DNA of 64,000 bases from Deltaproteobacteria bacterium (lineage in GTDB: Bacteria > Myxococcota_A > Polyangia > DRWM01 > JAAZOP01): NCBI GenBank assembly GCA_016218815.1, contig JACRCX010000048.1, positions 62,001-126,000 of the forward strand. The letters run 5' to 3'. Every line of letters begins with the position of its first letter. Position 1 is the stretch's first letter. Made by a program: the position numbers and the translations under genes. Positions 34,862 through 43,810 of this stretch are shown in pieces. A model generated the notes under the pieces. That model saw only the letters and a program-made list of their open reading frames with translations. It was not told the origin of the DNA and ran no database searches.

Positions 34862-37800
34862 GTGGGCGACGCGATTGCGAGGCTCCGGAAGCTGGTCGAA
34901 GCGGCGCGCTCGATGCAGGCGGCGTCGGATCCGGACGAGCTGTGCGACGTGGTGGTGCGATGGGCGCGCGCGGTGTTCGACCTCGACAACTGCGCTGTGC
35001 TGTTGTTCGAGCCCGACGGGGAGACGCTGCGCATCCGGGCGGCGCACGGGTACGAGCCGAACGTGGTGGAGAGCTGGCGCGGCGGGCGGGGCAAGGGGTT
35101 GACCGGTCGGGCGGTGGAGGAAGGCAAGCTCGTGGTGGTCGGGGACGTGACGGCGGATCCGTCCTACGTGGAAGGCGTCTCCGGGGCGCGTTCGGAGCTG
35201 GCCGCGCCGCTGCTGGTCGAGGGCAAGCCGATCGGCGTGCTGGACCTCGAGAGCGGGCGTGCGGGCGCGTTCGGGGACCTCGACCTGGCGCTGTTCTCCT
35301 CGTTCGCGGACCAGTCGGCGGCGGCGCTGCACAACGCCCTGCTGCGGGTGGAGGCGGAAGGGAAGCGGCGCGAGGCGGAGCGGACGGCGTTCGAGATGAC
35401 GGCGCTGGTTGCGGCGGGGCGCAAGCTGGCGTCGGTCCTGGACCCGGAGCGCCTGCTGATCGAGATCCTGGGGGTCGTGCGCGAGACGATGCGGGTGCCG
35501 CGCTGCGCGGTGCTGCTGGTGGACGAGACGACGCGCGAACTGGTGCTGCGCAAGGCGGTCGGGTACGGCGTGCCCGAAGGGCTGCGGATCCCGATGGGCA
35601 AGGGGGTGACGGGCGAGGTGGCGTCGACCGGCCGGCCGGCACGGGTCGGGGACGTGTCGCGGGACGGGCGCTACATCGCGGGGGTGCAGGGCGGCCGCTC
35701 GGAAATGGCGGTGCCCGTGCGGCTGGACTCGCAGGTGGTCGGCGTGCTCGACGTCGAGGCGCTGGACCCGAACGCGTTCGACGACTCGGACGAGCGGCTG
35801 CTGGCGGCGCTGGCGGACCAGGTGGCGGCGGCGCTGCACAACGCGAACCTGACGGGGCGCGTGGGGCGGCGGGCGCAGCGGCTGGCGCTCCTGAGCCGCG
35901 CGGGGCGGGTGATCGCCACGGTGCTCGATCCGGACGCCGTGCTGTACCGCATCCTGGAGCTGGCCTCGGAGGCGCTGGGGTTCCAGCGCTGCGCGCTGCT
36001 GCTCAAGGACCCGTTCGGGGCGGACCTGCTGGTGCGGGCGGCCCTCGGGTACGGGGACGTGGTCGGGAAGCGTATCCCCTCGGGGCAGGGCATCTGCGGG
36101 ACGGTGTTCCGGAGCGGCACGGCCGAGGTCGTGGCGGACGTGACGAAGGACGACCGGTACGTGCGCGGTCTGGTGGGCGGGCGCACGGAGATGGCGGCGC
36201 CGCTGCGGCTGGACGGGACGATCATCGGCGTCCTGGACGCGGAAAGCCCGCAGGTGGCGGCCTTCGACGCCGACGACCTCGATCTGTTCTCGGGCTTCGC
36301 GTCGCACGCCGCGGTGGCGATCCAGAACGCGGGGCTGCACGACGAGCTGGAGCGGCGGACGGCGGAGCTGGACCGGCGTGCGCACCGCCTGGCGATCCTG
36401 CACAAGGCCGGCCAGGCGATGGCCACGGCGCTCGACCCGGACGTCGTCCTGCACGAGGTGCTCAAGCTGGCGGGGACGGCGCTCGCGTTCTCGCGCTGCG
36501 CCGTCCTCCTGCTCGACCGCGAGAAGGGCGACCTGGTGGTGCGGGCCTCGGTGGGCTACGGCGACATCCAGGGCAAGCGCATCGCCCTGGAGGGGACGAA
36601 CAGCGGCGAGGTCGTCCGCGACGGCAAGGGGCTGCTCATCGGGGACGTGACGACGGACCAGCGGTACGTGCAGGGCAGCTCGGGAGCGCGGTGCGAGATG
36701 ATCGCGCCGATGAAGGTGCGCGGCGAGACGATCGGGACGCTGGACGCCGAGAGCCCCGTGCAGGGGGCCTACGACCAGGACGACCTGGAGCTGCTGGAGG
36801 TGTTCGCCGCGCACGCGGCAGCCTCGATCCACAACGCGCGGATGTTCCAGAAGGTCGAGGACGCGAACACGGCGTTGCGCGCCAACATCAAGGAGATGGA
36901 GCGCCTGAACCGCGAGCTGGAGCAGTACGCGCGGCAGATCGCGCGGGCCAACGACGCGCTGGAGCGGCAGGTGCGGCAGCTCCTCGCGCTGCACCGGGCC
37001 GGCCAGACGATCACCTCCAGCCTCGATCTGGATACCACGCTCCAGCACATCCTGGCGATGACCCGCGACATCATCGATACCTCGTCCTCCACGATCAAGC
37101 TCCTGGACGTGGAGACCAAGGAGCTGCGCGTCCGGGCCTCGTCCGGCGAGAGCAAGCAGGGCGAGCTGATGGTCGATGTGCCGTTGCGGGTGGGCGACCG
37201 CACGATCGGGGTGTTCGAGCTGGCGAAGGGCAAGGCGTTCGGCGAGGAAGAACACCGCATGCTGGAGACGCTGGCCTCGCAGGCGTCGATCGCGATCGAG
37301 AACGCGCGGCTGTTCGACGAGACGCAGCGCACGTACTACGACACCCTGCGGTCGCTGGCCGGGGCGCTCGAGGCCCGCGACGCGTACACGCAGGGCCACT
37401 CGGAGCGCGTGGCCAAGCTGTCGATGCGCATCGCCGAGAAGCTCGGCCTCCCGGAGGAGGACCGCAAGGAGATCTACTCCGCGGCGCTGCTGCACGATAT
37501 CGGCAAGATCGGGGTGCGCGACGAGGTGCTGCTCAAGCCGGGGCGGCTGACGCCGGAGGAAATGGCGATCATCCGCGGCCACCCGATCTTCGGCGACGCG
37601 ATCCTCGGCCCGCTGAAGTTCCTGGGCAAGGTGACGGGGATGGTCAAGCACCACCACGAGCGCTGGGACGGGAAGGGCTATCCCGACGGGCTGAAGGGGG
37701 AGGATATCCCCCTCGCGTCGCGCATCGTCGCGATCGCCGATTCCTTCGACGCGCTCACCTCCGACCGCCCCTACCGCGACCGCAAGACGCTCGGCGAGAC

Positions 37801-37918
37801 CCTGCGCATCGTGGAGGAGGAGACCGGCCGGCAGTTCGATCCGCAGGTCGTCAAGGCGTTGTTCGGCGTGCTGGGGGAGACCAAGAGCGGCGGCGACGAG
37901 ATCGCGGAGCCGAGCTAG
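34862..37918 (+). CDS. Multi-GAF HD-GYP protein (probable c-di-GMP phosphodiesterase)
   Basis: 1018 residues from GTG 34862, with GGAGGGAG upstream; the frame opens earlier in low-complexity DNA. Four full GAF domains lie at about residues 20-165, 195-340, 370-505 and 530-680, and a shorter, degenerate fifth at about 730-830; coiled-coil linkers join them. The C-terminal HD-GYP domain (about 835-1000) has LLHDIGKIGV, GHPIFGDAIL and HHERWDGKGYPDGL, the full metal and GYP signature. It probably hydrolyses c-di-GMP in response to small-molecule binding. There is no membrane segment. Five tandem GAFs is more than usual and suggests repeated internal duplication. Confidence 0.9.
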   Translation: MGDAIARLRKLVEAARSMQAASDPDELCDVVVRWARAVFDLDNCAVLLFEPDGETLRIRAAHGYEPNVVESWRGGRGKGLTGRAVEEGKLVVVGDVTADPSYVEGVSGARSELAAPLLVEGKPIGVLDLESGRAGAFGDLDLALFSSFADQSAAALHNALLRVEAEGKRREAERTAFEMTALVAAGRKLASVLDPERLLIEILGVVRETMRVPRCAVLLVDETTRELVLRKAVGYGVPEGLRIPMGKGVTGEVASTGRPARVGDVSRDGRYIAGVQGGRSEMAVPVRLDSQVVGVLDVEALDPNAFDDSDERLLAALADQVAAALHNANLTGRVGRRAQRLALLSRAGRVIATVLDPDAVLYRILELASEALGFQRCALLLKDPFGADLLVRAALGYGDVVGKRIPSGQGICGTVFRSGTAEVVADVTKDDRYVRGLVGGRTEMAAPLRLDGTIIGVLDAESPQVAAFDADDLDLFSGFASHAAVAIQNAGLHDELERRTAELDRRAHRLAILHKAGQAMATALDPDVVLHEVLKLAGTALAFSRCAVLLLDREKGDLVVRASVGYGDIQGKRIALEGTNSGEVVRDGKGLLIGDVTTDQRYVQGSSGARCEMIAPMKVRGETIGTLDAESPVQGAYDQDDLELLEVFAAHAAASIHNARMFQKVEDANTALRANIKEMERLNRELEQYARQIARANDALERQVRQLLALHRAGQTITSSLDLDTTLQHILAMTRDIIDTSSSTIKLLDVETKELRVRASSGESKQGELMVDVPLRVGDRTIGVFELAKGKAFGEEEHRMLETLASQASIAIENARLFDETQRTYYDTLRSLAGALEARDAYTQGHSERVAKLSMRIAEKLGLPEEDRKEIYSAALLHDIGKIGVRDEVLLKPGRLTPEEMAIIRGHPIFGDAILGPLKFLGKVTGMVKHHHERWDGKGYPDGLKGEDIPLASRIVAIADSFDALTSDRPYRDRKTLGETLRIVEEETGRQFDPQVVKALFGVLGETKSGGDEIAEPS

Positions 37919-37919
37919 C

Positions 37920-37947
37920 TACCAGCTACCGGCCACCAGCGACCAGC
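37920..37947. repeat. Heptad repeat CACCAGC type
   Basis: TACCAGC, TACCGGC, CACCAGC, GACCAGC in phase, filling the 37-bp gap between the convergent HD-GYP gene and the beta-propeller gene. The complement of the same unit forms the AroA-AroK junction array at 47864-47884. Confidence 0.8.
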
Positions 37948-37955
37948 CGCCTCTT

Positions 37956-38987
37956 TCACTCCGGATCATAGATCTCGAGGGCGACGAGCTCGGCGCTGGA
38001 CCAGCCGGTGACCCACAGGCGCGTTCCGTCGGCGTTGATGGCCAGGCCCGAGGGCTGGTTGATGTCGGGGATGGCGACCTGGCGGGCGCCGAGCGTCTCG
38101 AGATCCACGACGGAGACCTCGTGCGAGCAGTAGTCGGCCGCGTAGAGCCATTTCTCGTCGGGGGAGAAGACGATGGTCTTCGGGCATTCGCCGACGCCGA
38201 TGCGGTCGACGATCTCGAGCGTGTCGGTGCTCACGACGTAGATCGCGCGCTTGCCGATGGAGCTGATGTAGAGGCGATCGCCGGCGCGGTTGATCAGCAT
38301 GTGGCGGGGGAACGAGCGGGCGACCAGGTCGGCCTGGCGGGTGACCGTCAGGGTGGCAATGTCGATCTCGTGCAGGTCGTGCGAGCCGTGGTTGCCGACG
38401 TAGAGCTTCGTGCCGTCCGGGCTGACGGCCATGCCGCGGGGCTGCGTACCGACCCGGACCTTGCCGAGCACCTCGCCGGTCGCCGTGTCGACGGCGGAGA
38501 CGTAGCCGTGGGCCCAGCAGCTCGCGAAGAGCTTGGAGCCGTCGGGCGTGAGGACGAGGATCTTGGGCTCGCTCTCCACGTCGACCTTCTGCCGGATCTC
38601 GTGCGTGGCCGGGTCGATGAACATCACCTGGTTGTTGCGGAAGTCGGAGACGTACACGGTGTTGCCGTCGGGGGCCCAGACGGACTCGACGACGTTGGCG
38701 CTCTCCAGGTCGATCTGCGCGGTCAGCTCGAGGGTCTCGGCGTCGTAGAAGTAGATGTTCTTGTCGGTGCGGCGGCCGAAGTTGGTGACGACGAGGGTCT
38801 TGCCGTCGGGGCTCACCGTCACGCCCTTGGGCTGGGCGGCGGTCGCGACGCGCTCCAGGACGCGCACGCGCCGGGCCGGAGTGGGCGGCCGTTCCTCGGC
38901 CGCGAAGACGGCGCCGCCGACGAGGGCGGTCGCGACGAGCGCGAACCAGGGCCACGACCAGAGCTTGCGGACCGTGCGGGGGTTCAT
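37956..38987 (-). CDS. Secreted YVTN-type beta-propeller protein
   Basis: 343 residues from ATG 38987, with CAGGAGG upstream. An N-terminal signal (WPWFALVATALVGGAVFA) is followed by about seven repeats of the form VSPDGKTLVVTNF, TPDGSKLFASCWAHG and VSPDGTKLYVGNHG, the YVTN/cytochrome-D1-like propeller. There is no heme or catalytic motif. Such proteins are periplasmic or surface binding modules, sometimes linked to redox enzymes. It is a single-gene unit between the HD-GYP and Cys-rich genes, with repeat DNA on both sides. Confidence 0.82.
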   Translation of the reverse strand: MNPRTVRKLWSWPWFALVATALVGGAVFAAEERPPTPARRVRVLERVATAAQPKGVTVSPDGKTLVVTNFGRRTDKNIYFYDAETLELTAQIDLESANVVESVWAPDGNTVYVSDFRNNQVMFIDPATHEIRQKVDVESEPKILVLTPDGSKLFASCWAHGYVSAVDTATGEVLGKVRVGTQPRGMAVSPDGTKLYVGNHGSHDLHEIDIATLTVTRQADLVARSFPRHMLINRAGDRLYISSIGKRAIYVVSTDTLEIVDRIGVGECPKTIVFSPDEKWLYAADYCSHEVSVVDLETLGARQVAIPDINQPSGLAINADGTRLWVTGWSSAELVALEIYDPE

Positions 38988-39097
38988 CGAAAAGTCCTCC
39001 TGTCGGGCTGGACCATAGGCACGGGCCCTTGGACGCGGCAAGTTCCGGTACGTTCAACCGTGGAGGACGCCAGGCCACCGCATTGGCACCATCGCAC

Positions 39098-39165
39098 CTC
39101 GCCACCTCTCCAGCCGGCCTGCCCTGAGCGACGTCGAAGGGCCTCCCCACCTCTCCGACGCCGGA
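39098..39165. repeat. ACCTCTCC repeat with an embedded palindromic segment
   Basis: ACCTCTCC-type units, sharing CCACCTCTCCAGCCG with 5.3 kb, are interrupted by CCCTGAGCGACGTCGAAGGG, a sequence I recognise as a widespread dispersed repeat in several high-GC bacterial groups. It lies in the 246-bp gap 38988-39233, where no gene is seen. Confidence 0.6.
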
Positions 39166-39233
39166 TTCGCGAACAAGGTACGACCGGCACGACCCCGTGC
39201 TGCATGACTCGTCGGTCTGAGGCGCAGCCTCGC

Positions 39234-42137
39234 CTAGCAGGTGGCGGCGCCGACGGCGGTGTTGCCCGAAACGTTGAGGGTCCACTCGCCGCACCCGGTG
39301 GTGTTGCCGCTGAAGAAGCGGATCTCGACGTAGACGTAGCGGGTGTCGCCGAGCGCGAAGCGGTCGTCCCAGCGGAGGTTGATCGTCTCGGTGGCGCCGG
39401 CGCCGCCGGTGCTGGACTGGATGCAGCTCGAGCAGGAGCCGCCGCCGTGGACGTAGAGGTCGTAGTCGACGCCGGCGGGGGTGGTGAGGGTGATCGTGGC
39501 GCTGATGTACACGCTGGACGAGCTGTCCTCGCGCAGCTCGAAACGGTACCAGTACTCGCCGTAGGACGTGCGGGTGATCGTTCCGGACCCGGTGTCGCCG
39601 GCGATCGAGCCGATGTCGATGGCGCCGGAACAGGTGCCGAAGTTGTCGTCGAGGTTGCGCTCGCAGCCGTCGGAGACGACGTCGTTGCACTCGGAGCGGG
39701 CGGAGGCGCAGCTCGAAATCGTGCAGGCGCCCGAGGAGCAGCCGGTGGTGCCGACGAAGGGCAGGGTGGTGCAGTTGACGATCGAGCCGCAGGAGGTGCC
39801 GCAGCTCGAGCTGGTGTTCATGGCGCGCTCGCAGCCGTTGCCCGAGGAGCCGTCGCAGTTCCCGTAGCCGGCGTCGCAGGAGCCGAGGGTGCACGTGCCG
39901 GTGGCGCAGGACTCGCTGGCGTTGGCGAGGCTGCAGGGCGTGCCGCAGGCGCCGCAGTCCGTGAGGGTCGTCAGCGAGCGCTCGCAGCCGTCGGGCCGGC
40001 TGCCGTTGCACTCGCCCCACCCGGAGTTGCAGCTCGCGTAGTTGCAGGAGCCGGTGGCGCACGAGGCTCCGGACGCGTGCCCGGGGGCGCAGGGACTGCC
40101 GCACGTGCCGCAGTTGGAGAGGGTGGTGAGCGAGGTCTCGCAGCCGTCGGAGTCGCCGCCGCCGCAGTTCCCCCAGCCGCCGTTGCACGAGACGATGGCG
40201 CAGGTGCCCGTGCCGCAGGACTCGGAGGCGTTGGCCAGGTCGCAAGTCCGGCCGCAGACGCCGCAGTTCGTGAGGCTGGTGAGCGAAGTCTCGCAGCCGT
40301 CGGCCCAGCCGCCGGCGCAGTTGCCCCAGCCCGTGTAGCAGGCGCAGGAGCTGGAGGAGCAGGAGGCGTTGGCGCCGCAGCGGTTGCCGCAGGAGCCGCA
40401 GTTGTTGGAATCGTTGGTCGGGTTGGCCTCGCAGCCGTCCGACCAGCTCGTGTTGCAGTTGAGCCAGGGGGCGGAGCAGGCGCAGGAGCCCGTGGAACAG
40501 GAGGAGTTGGAGCCGCAGGAGTTGCCGCAGCGGCCGCAGTTGGCCGTGTCGGTGTTGGGGTTGACCTCGCAGCCGCTCGACCAGACGCCGTCGCAGTTGA
40601 GGAAGGGGGACGTGCAGCCGCAGGTGGAGGCGCTGCACGACGCGTTGACGCCGCACGAGTTGCCGCAGGAGCCGCAGTTGGCCGGATCGATCGCGGGCTC
40701 GATCTCGCAGCCGTCCGACCAGGCGGCGTCGCAGTTGAGGTACGGGGCGACGCAACCGCAGGCGCTCGAGGAGCAGGCGCCGTGGAAGCCGCAGGCGGAG
40801 CCGCAGGAGCCGCAGTTGGCGACGTCGGTGGCGCCGTTGACCTCGCAGCCGTTGCCCCAGTTGCCGTCGCAGTTGAGCAGACCCGCCGCGCAGGCGCAGG
40901 AGCCCGAGGAGCAGGAACTGCCGATGCCGCAGGTGCCGGCGCACGTCCCGCAGTGGGCGGAATCGACGAGCGGGTCGATGCAGCGGGCGCCGCAGCAGAC
41001 GCCGCTCGGACAGGCGGAGTCGTCCGCGGCGGGGGAGTTGAAGCAGCGCAGGTCGGCGCCGCAGACATCGGAAGTGCACGGGTTGCCGTCGTCGCACTCG
41101 GCGGCGGTGGCGCACCAGCAGTCGCCGTCCTCGTCCTCCTCCCCGTCGCAGTCGTCGTCGATGTGGTCGCAGGTGGCGTCGGTCGAGGCCGGCGGGCGGC
41201 GCGGCTCGCAGACCGGCATGCCGTGGGCGCAGGTCGAGTCGCGGAGGCAGAGGCCGACCCCGCACTGGTACGGGACGTAGTCCTCGTCCGTGCGCCCGTC
41301 GCAGTCGTCGTCCACGCCGTCGCAGATCGACTCGTCGGGAGCGGCGGTGGGGACGCAATCGTCCTCGCAGCCGTCGGTGAGCACCCCGTTGGTGTTGGCG
41401 AATCCGGGCTCGCAGGTGATGTCGCAGGCGCCGAGGGTGCAGGCCGGAAGGGCGTGATCGCGGGTGGGGCAGACCGTGCCGCACGCGCCGCAGTGCAGGG
41501 GATCGAAGTCCGTGTCGTAGTCCTCGTCGGTCAGCCCGTCGCAGTCGTCGTCCGCGCGGTTGCAGAACTCGGGCACGCAGGTCGCGCAGTCCGGGTCGGT
41601 GGCGTCGGTGCGCGTGTCGCAGTCGTCGTCGATGCCGTTGCCGCAAGTCCCGTCGGAGGAGGACTCGGCGGCGTCGACGGGCGTGCAGGCGTACTCGCAA
41701 CCGTCGACGGGGCTGCCATCGGCGTCGGTGTACCCGTCGTCGCACGCCAGCGCGCAGTTGCCGGCGTCGCAGGCCCCAGCGGCGTGGGCCGCGCCGTCGC
41801 AGACGAGGCCGCACTCGCCGCAGTTCGACGCGTCGTGCTGCAGGTCGAAGTCCTCGTCGGTGGCGCGGTCGCAATCGTCGTCCAGGCCGTTGCACAACTC
41901 GGGCCCGGTCGCCTCGCACGGCGCGCCGTCCGTCCCGTCCTCGGCCTCCGGTGCGTCCCCGTCGGCGGTGGTTTCGACGTCGGCGTCGCCGCCGCCGTCT
42001 TCGCCGGGGACGACGCCGTCCTCGGCGGGGGCGTCGACGACGTCGTCGACGACGTCGGGATGGCCGGTGGTGCTCTCGGCGCAGCCGGCGGTTACGAACA
42101 GGCCGGCGAGGGTCAGGGTGAGAAGCGCGTTCCGCAT
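39234..42137 (-). CDS. Large Cys-rich, Asp/Cys-repeat secreted protein (MopE/metal-binding-motif type)
   Basis: 967 residues from ATG 42137 (GGGAGG upstream). The signal peptide ends in FVTAGC, a possible lipobox. Residues about 75-330 contain five acidic motifs such as CNGLDDDCDRATDEDFD and CDGVDDDCDGRTDEDY, the putative metal-binding repeat of MopE-like proteins; a CDDGNPCTSDVC motif ends this part. About residues 380-750 hold a dozen NCGxCGxxC modules about 32-36 residues long. The C-terminus (about 830-967) is a beta-sandwich like bacterial pre-peptidase domains. It is probably surface-exposed and calcium- or copper-binding; the function is unknown. The Cys count makes disulfide or metal networks certain to matter. 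Confidence 0.85.
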   Translation of the reverse strand: MRNALLTLTLAGLFVTAGCAESTTGHPDVVDDVVDAPAEDGVVPGEDGGGDADVETTADGDAPEAEDGTDGAPCEATGPELCNGLDDDCDRATDEDFDLQHDASNCGECGLVCDGAAHAAGACDAGNCALACDDGYTDADGSPVDGCEYACTPVDAAESSSDGTCGNGIDDDCDTRTDATDPDCATCVPEFCNRADDDCDGLTDEDYDTDFDPLHCGACGTVCPTRDHALPACTLGACDITCEPGFANTNGVLTDGCEDDCVPTAAPDESICDGVDDDCDGRTDEDYVPYQCGVGLCLRDSTCAHGMPVCEPRRPPASTDATCDHIDDDCDGEEDEDGDCWCATAAECDDGNPCTSDVCGADLRCFNSPAADDSACPSGVCCGARCIDPLVDSAHCGTCAGTCGIGSSCSSGSCACAAGLLNCDGNWGNGCEVNGATDVANCGSCGSACGFHGACSSSACGCVAPYLNCDAAWSDGCEIEPAIDPANCGSCGNSCGVNASCSASTCGCTSPFLNCDGVWSSGCEVNPNTDTANCGRCGNSCGSNSSCSTGSCACSAPWLNCNTSWSDGCEANPTNDSNNCGSCGNRCGANASCSSSSCACYTGWGNCAGGWADGCETSLTSLTNCGVCGRTCDLANASESCGTGTCAIVSCNGGWGNCGGGDSDGCETSLTTLSNCGTCGSPCAPGHASGASCATGSCNYASCNSGWGECNGSRPDGCERSLTTLTDCGACGTPCSLANASESCATGTCTLGSCDAGYGNCDGSSGNGCERAMNTSSSCGTSCGSIVNCTTLPFVGTTGCSSGACTISSCASARSECNDVVSDGCERNLDDNFGTCSGAIDIGSIAGDTGSGTITRTSYGEYWYRFELREDSSSSVYISATITLTTPAGVDYDLYVHGGGSCSSCIQSSTGGAGATETINLRWDDRFALGDTRYVYVEIRFFSGNTTGCGEWTLNVSGNTAVGAATC

Positions 42138-42247
42138 GGGGCATGCCTCCCTTCCGCATCGTGACGCCGTCGAGCGGGAATCGGCGTGACGGTCGCGGGG
42201 CAACGGCACGGAAATGGTACGCTACCGGCGGTGGATCGGCAATGTTA

Positions 42248-42283
42248 GGGAAGTGCGGGAAGTGCGGGGAGGGCGGGAAGTGC
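42248..42283. repeat. 9-bp tandem repeat GGGAAGTGC
   Basis: Four in-phase 9-bp units (GGGAAGTGC, GGGAAGTGC, GGGGAGGGC, GGGAAGTGC) in the 283-bp gap between the Cys-rich gene and the beta-barrel gene. The same units occur inside aroA (48953-48997) and at 57025-57069. Confidence 0.85.
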
Positions 42284-42420
42284 GGGGGGACCGAGGTTCC
42301 GCGGAGCCGGTGCCGCAAGTTGACCGGGCCCGGGACGTGCGATATGAGGGGAACTTGGTTCGTTTCGACGCGATTCTTCGCTGTCGGCTTGCAGGGAGAC
42401 AAGAAGGGAGTGGCGAGGAA

Positions 42421-43065
42421 ATGAACATGCACGGCAGGAAGCTTGCTTGGCTGGTTCCGGCGTTGGCGGTCGCACTGTGGTCAGGTTCGGCGAGCGCCGG
42501 CAACCTCGACTTCTCGGCCTACGGTGCGGTCCAGTTCTGTTGCGAGGTGGAGACCGACGGACCGCAAGGCGGCGACAACGGCGTCGATCTCGAGGCGACC
42601 GGGGGATTCGGCGTGGGCGTCGACTACAGCGTGTGGGACTACATCGACGTCGGCGGCCGGTTCGGCTTCCTCTGGGTGGCGACCGAGCCGATGGACCGCG
42701 CCAACATCGACCGCAACGCCGACATCGACATCGACGCCCTGATCAAGGGCCAGTACCCCTTCTTCGACGGCCAGATGGAGGTGTACCTGGCGATGCCGAT
42801 CGGGTTGACCATCGGCGTGTTGAGCGACGAGGCCGAGCAGGCGGCTTTCGGGACGGGGGACTACGATACCCCCGTCGGGATGAATGTCGGCCTGTTCGCA
42901 GGGTACAGCTACGCCTTCCTGGCCTACCTCGGGGCCTTCGTCGAGTTCGGCTGGCAGCTCCACTGGCTCAAGACCAACGTCCCCGGTGGTCCGACCGGCG
43001 ACGCGAAGTACGAGAGCACCTACAACCAGGTCGGACTGAACTTCGGCGTCTTCTTCCGCATCTAG
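42421..43065 (+). CDS. Outer-membrane beta-barrel protein
   Basis: 214 residues, ATG with GAGGAA upstream. A signal peptide ends at SASA before GNLDFSAYG. The mature protein shows alternating hydrophobic strands separated by Gly/Asp turns (GGFGVGVDYSVWDYIDVGGRFGF), ending in LNFGVFFRI, a C-terminal aromatic/hydrophobic signature typical of barrels inserted by BamA. Eight to ten strands fit the length. Two adjacent cysteines (FCCEVE) lie in the first loop. There is no specific homology that I can name. Confidence 0.75.
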   Translation: MNMHGRKLAWLVPALAVALWSGSASAGNLDFSAYGAVQFCCEVETDGPQGGDNGVDLEATGGFGVGVDYSVWDYIDVGGRFGFLWVATEPMDRANIDRNADIDIDALIKGQYPFFDGQMEVYLAMPIGLTIGVLSDEAEQAAFGTGDYDTPVGMNVGLFAGYSYAFLAYLGAFVEFGWQLHWLKTNVPGGPTGDAKYESTYNQVGLNFGVFFRI

Positions 43066-43093
43066 AACGGCCGTTCGGGAATCCCGGTTCGCT

Positions 43094-43810
43094 TCAAGAT
43101 CCGCGCAGAGCGTCGGGAAGCTCATCGATCCGCTCCAGCACGAAGTCGGGGCCGGCCGCCAGCAGGGCGTCGCGGAGCGTGTAGCCCTGCAACAGCGCGC
43201 ACGAACGCATGCCGGCCGCCCGCGCGGCGGCGACGTCCTGGACGCCGTCCCCGACGACGAGGATCCGCGGGGGGGAGACGCCGAGCCGCTCGGCGGCCAG
43301 GAGCAGCGGCCGGGGATCGGGCTTGCGCACGGGAAGATCGTCTTCGGCGACGAGGGTGCGCAGGCGGGGCAGGATGCCGAACGATTCGAGGACCAGCTCG
43401 GCGACCCGGCGGCCCTTGTTCGTGCAGACGGCGAACGGGCGCGGGGTCAGCGCCTCGAGCACCTCGTGCACGCCGGGATACGGGACGGTGCCGCGCACGG
43501 GCTCGGCGGCGTACCGGCCGAGGAAGTCCCCCACCAGACGGTCGACGCGGCGCGGGTCGCCGTCGTCGAAACCGGCGGCACGGAGGCAGAGGCTGCGTGG
43601 TCCGTCGCCGACGATGGTGCGGACGCGCTCGGGCGTCACGGGCGACAGGCCATCGGCGACGAGCGCCTCGTTCAGGGCGGCGGTGATGCCGCCCAGGCTG
43701 TCGACGAGCGTGCCATCCAGGTCGAAGATCACGGCGTCGATGTCCGTGGCGAGCAGCCGCGCTCTAAAGGGCGCGGTTCGGCTCGGGAAGGGCGGCGAGT
43801 CATCGATCAC
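43094..43810 (-). CDS. HAD-superfamily phosphatase, phosphoglycolate-phosphatase-like
   Basis: 238 residues, GTG start overlapping the transporter stop (GTGA). Motif I is IFDLDGTLVDS, motif II CTNKGRR, motif III RKPDPRP and motif IV VVGDGVQDVAAA; a Gph-type alpha-helical cap lies between. It dephosphorylates a small phosphorylated metabolite. Residues about 11-19 (SRTAPFRAR) are encoded by half of the palindromic repeat at 43755-43779, so the N-terminus has been extended by repeat DNA. It converges with the barrel gene. Confidence 0.85.
   Translation of the reverse strand: MIDDSPPFPSRTAPFRARLLATDIDAVIFDLDGTLVDSLGGITAALNEALVADGLSPVTPERVRTIVGDGPRSLCLRAAGFDDGDPRRVDRLVGDFLGRYAAEPVRGTVPYPGVHEVLEALTPRPFAVCTNKGRRVAELVLESFGILPRLRTLVAEDDLPVRKPDPRPLLLAAERLGVSPPRILVVGDGVQDVAAARAAGMRSCALLQGYTLRDALLAAGPDFVLERIDELPDALRGS
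43755..43779. repeat. Half copy (B arm) of the composite palindromic repeat, inside the HAD gene
   Basis: The B hairpin, with one arm altered (GCTCTAAAGGGC rather than GCCCTGAAGGGC), between flanking AGCCGCG and CGCGGTTC. Translated on the minus strand it gives TAPFRAR, the identical peptide found in the AroA insertion. Confidence 0.8.

Noticed and set aside
34511..37657. 1048-codon minus-strand frame opposite the HD-GYP gene
   Set aside because: Antisense shadow; His/Arg/Pro-rich, no ribosome site, and the plus-strand frame has complete GAF and HD-GYP motifs.
37966..42432. 1488-codon open frame on the minus strand through the Cys-rich gene, and a 1347-codon frame on the plus strand
   Set aside because: Both are out-of-frame shadows of the 39234-42137 and 37956-38987 genes; the translations are Arg/His-rich or Gly/Ala/Val-rich with no domains, as expected from GC-rich third positions.
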